A stretch of 64,000 nucleotides of DNA from the NCBI GenBank assembly GCA_905181645.1, contig CAJIYN010000001.1, forward strand, positions 396,625-460,624, written 5' to 3'. Below are positions 60,496 through 64,000 of this stretch, piece by piece. How positions within the stretch are numbered: the stretch's first letter is position 1; every line of letters starts with the position of its first letter. The translations under genes were made by a program, and so were the position numbers. Source of the stretch: an uncultured SAR86 cluster bacterium. Its GTDB lineage: Bacteria; Pseudomonadota; Gammaproteobacteria; Magnimaribacterales; D2472. The notes beneath the pieces were generated by a model, which made no database searches, had not been told where the DNA came from, and saw only the letters and a program-made list of their open reading frames with translations.

Positions 60496-61026
60496 GTGGC
60501 ATTAGCTAAAAGTGAAAAAGAAAGGATTGTAAGTGAAGTGAAGGAAGTAGCTTCTTCTGCATCATCCTTGGTGATTTCAGACGCACGTGGTTTAAAAGTA
60601 CCAGAACTATCTGAAGTTAGACAAAAAGCAACTGAAGCCGGAATACATATCCAAATTATCAAGAACTCTCTTGCTAAATTAGCATTTGAGGGAACTGATT
60701 TTGGATGTTCCGATGAAGTTTTAACAGGGCCTTCCTTGTTTGCTTTTTCATTTGATGAGCCAGGCGCAGCAGCTAAATTACTCAAAACTTACGCTAAAAA
60801 CTTTGAAGCATTAGAAATCAAAGCTTTAGTAGTAGAGGGTCAATTACTTGATGGAGCTCAGATAGATATCTTAGCAACACTGCCATCAAGAGATGAGGCA
60901 TTGGGTCTTATAGCTTCTGTTCTACAAGCACCTGTTAGCAAATTTGCTACTTTATTAAATGAAGTGCCAAGTAAGTTAGCAAGAGTTTTATCAGCAGTTC
61001 ATGACAATAAACAGGCATCTGCCTAA
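60496..61026 (+). CDS. rplJ: 50S ribosomal protein L10
   Basis: Anchors the L7/L12 dimers to the ribosome. The start is set at a GTG (ALAKSEKERIVSEVKEVAS) because AGGAG lies 7 nt upstream and the E. coli protein begins at the equivalent position; an open frame continues 32 codons upstream into the leader. Later motifs are VISDARGLKVPELSEVRQKA, IIKNSLAKLAFEGTDF and DILATLPSRDEALG. 176 residues, unbroken, a little longer than E. coli (165). Confidence 0.95.
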   Translation: MALAKSEKERIVSEVKEVASSASSLVISDARGLKVPELSEVRQKATEAGIHIQIIKNSLAKLAFEGTDFGCSDEVLTGPSLFAFSFDEPGAAAKLLKTYAKNFEALEIKALVVEGQLLDGAQIDILATLPSRDEALGLIASVLQAPVSKFATLLNEVPSKLARVLSAVHDNKQASA

Positions 61027-61041
61027 AAAAGGAGAATTAGA

Positions 61042-61422
61042 ATGGCAACAAGTAAAGATGATATTTTAAAAGCGATAGAAGAGATGTCCGTAATGGACCT
61101 CGTTGATCTTATATCAGCAATTGAAGAAAAATTTGGAGTAACTGCAGCAGCAGCAGTTGCAGCTGCACCTGCAGCAGCAGCGGATGCTGGCGGTGAAGCA
61201 GCAGAAGAGAAAGACGCTTTTGACGTTGTTCTTAATGCAGCTGGTGATCAGAAAGTCCAAGTTATTAAAGCAGTAAGAGCTATTACTGGATTAGGCTTAA
61301 AAGAAGCTAAAGATCTAGTTGATGGAGCTCCTAATACTCTTAAAGAGGGTATTAAAAAAGAAGAAGCTGAAGAGATGTTAAAGCAGCTAACTGAAGCAGG
61401 GGCATCAGCAGAACTTAAATAA
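61042..61422 (+). CDS. rplL: 50S ribosomal protein L7/L12
   Basis: Stalk protein that recruits translation GTPases. 126 residues, unbroken: the dimerisation helix part [20 protein letters not shown], an alanine-rich hinge ([16 protein letters not shown]), and the C-terminal domain with [20 protein letters not shown] and [21 protein letters not shown] strong ribosome-binding site (AAAGGAG) precedes the ATG. Confidence 0.97.
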   Translation: MATSKDDILKAIEEMSVMDLVDLISAIEEKFGVTAAAAVAAAPAAAADAGGEAAEEKDAFDVVLNAAGDQKVQVIKAVRAITGLGLKEAKDLVDGAPNTLKEGIKKEEAEEMLKQLTEAGASAELK

Positions 61423-61457
61423 CTTAGAAAATTAATTACATACATAAGGGCTCGTTT

Positions 61458-64000
<2,543 letters not shown>

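Overview
The window is about 64 kb of AT-rich chromosome from a gammaproteobacterium, most likely a small-genome marine lineage of the SAR86 type. The group is supported by the order tRNA-Tyr, tRNA-Thr, tuf, tRNA-Trp, secE, nusG, rplK, rplA, rplJ, rplL, rpoB; by the split cell-wall cluster rsfS-rlmH-mrdA-mrdB-mltB-dacA-dat with leuS-lptE-holA; and by the 16S gene. The SAR86 placement is an inference from low GC, very tight packing, a TonB receptor and a tRNA-free rRNA spacer; a 16S search would settle it. Almost everything is core housekeeping. I found no CRISPR array, insertion sequence, prophage or convincing new system.

Layout. 0-7 kb: parC (5' end outside the window), argD, a DUF2244 membrane protein, a PPi-type phosphofructokinase, mpl, a LON-domain protein and a PGPGW membrane protein. 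7-14 kb: the cell-shape and peptidoglycan operon rsfS, rlmH, mrdA, mrdB, mltB, dacA, dat. 14-20 kb, minus strand: holA, lptE, leuS, accC, accB, aroQ, dsbD. 20-29 kb: an alpha/beta hydrolase, a peptide ABC ATPase, ilvD, hemB, trxA, rho, hemD, hemC, rsmD. 29-36 kb: a DUF4399 protein, then a TetR-regulated RND efflux pair with two matching operator palindromes around its promoter, a small winged-helix protein, bamD. 36-40 kb: rluD and the branched-chain operon ilvB-ilvH-ilvC. 40-45 kb: one rRNA operon, 16S-23S-5S, with processing stems and a terminator. 45-55 kb: coaE, yacG, secA, lpxC, rlmB, a ribonuclease R core, a TonB-dependent receptor and an HPP membrane protein. 55-64 kb: msrA, birA, four tRNAs, tuf, secE, nusG, the ribosomal-stalk operon and the first part of rpoB.

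Reliability. About 40 of some 58 protein genes are broken by frameshifts, including genes no cell can lose (rpoB, tuf, secA, leuS, rho, holA, parC). Downstream frames resume the family alignment exactly, which points to single-base sequencing errors, not gene decay. I therefore give each gene as one span and name the breaks. Separately, several genes have an internal block swapped for unrelated coding sequence: a penicillin-acylase start inside leuS, an acyl-CoA-synthetase piece inside the ABC ATPase, a glmS scrap joined to holA, a GC-richer block between aroQ and dsbD, and an unmatched block inside dacA. These look like assembly or amplification chimeras, and any novelty at those points should be doubted until reads spanning the joins are seen.

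The points I find biologically most worth following are the LysM domain inside MltB, the two-operator control region of the RND pump, an acidic insert in leucyl-tRNA synthetase, a ribonuclease R lacking its N-terminal cold-shock region, and the tRNA-free rRNA spacer.
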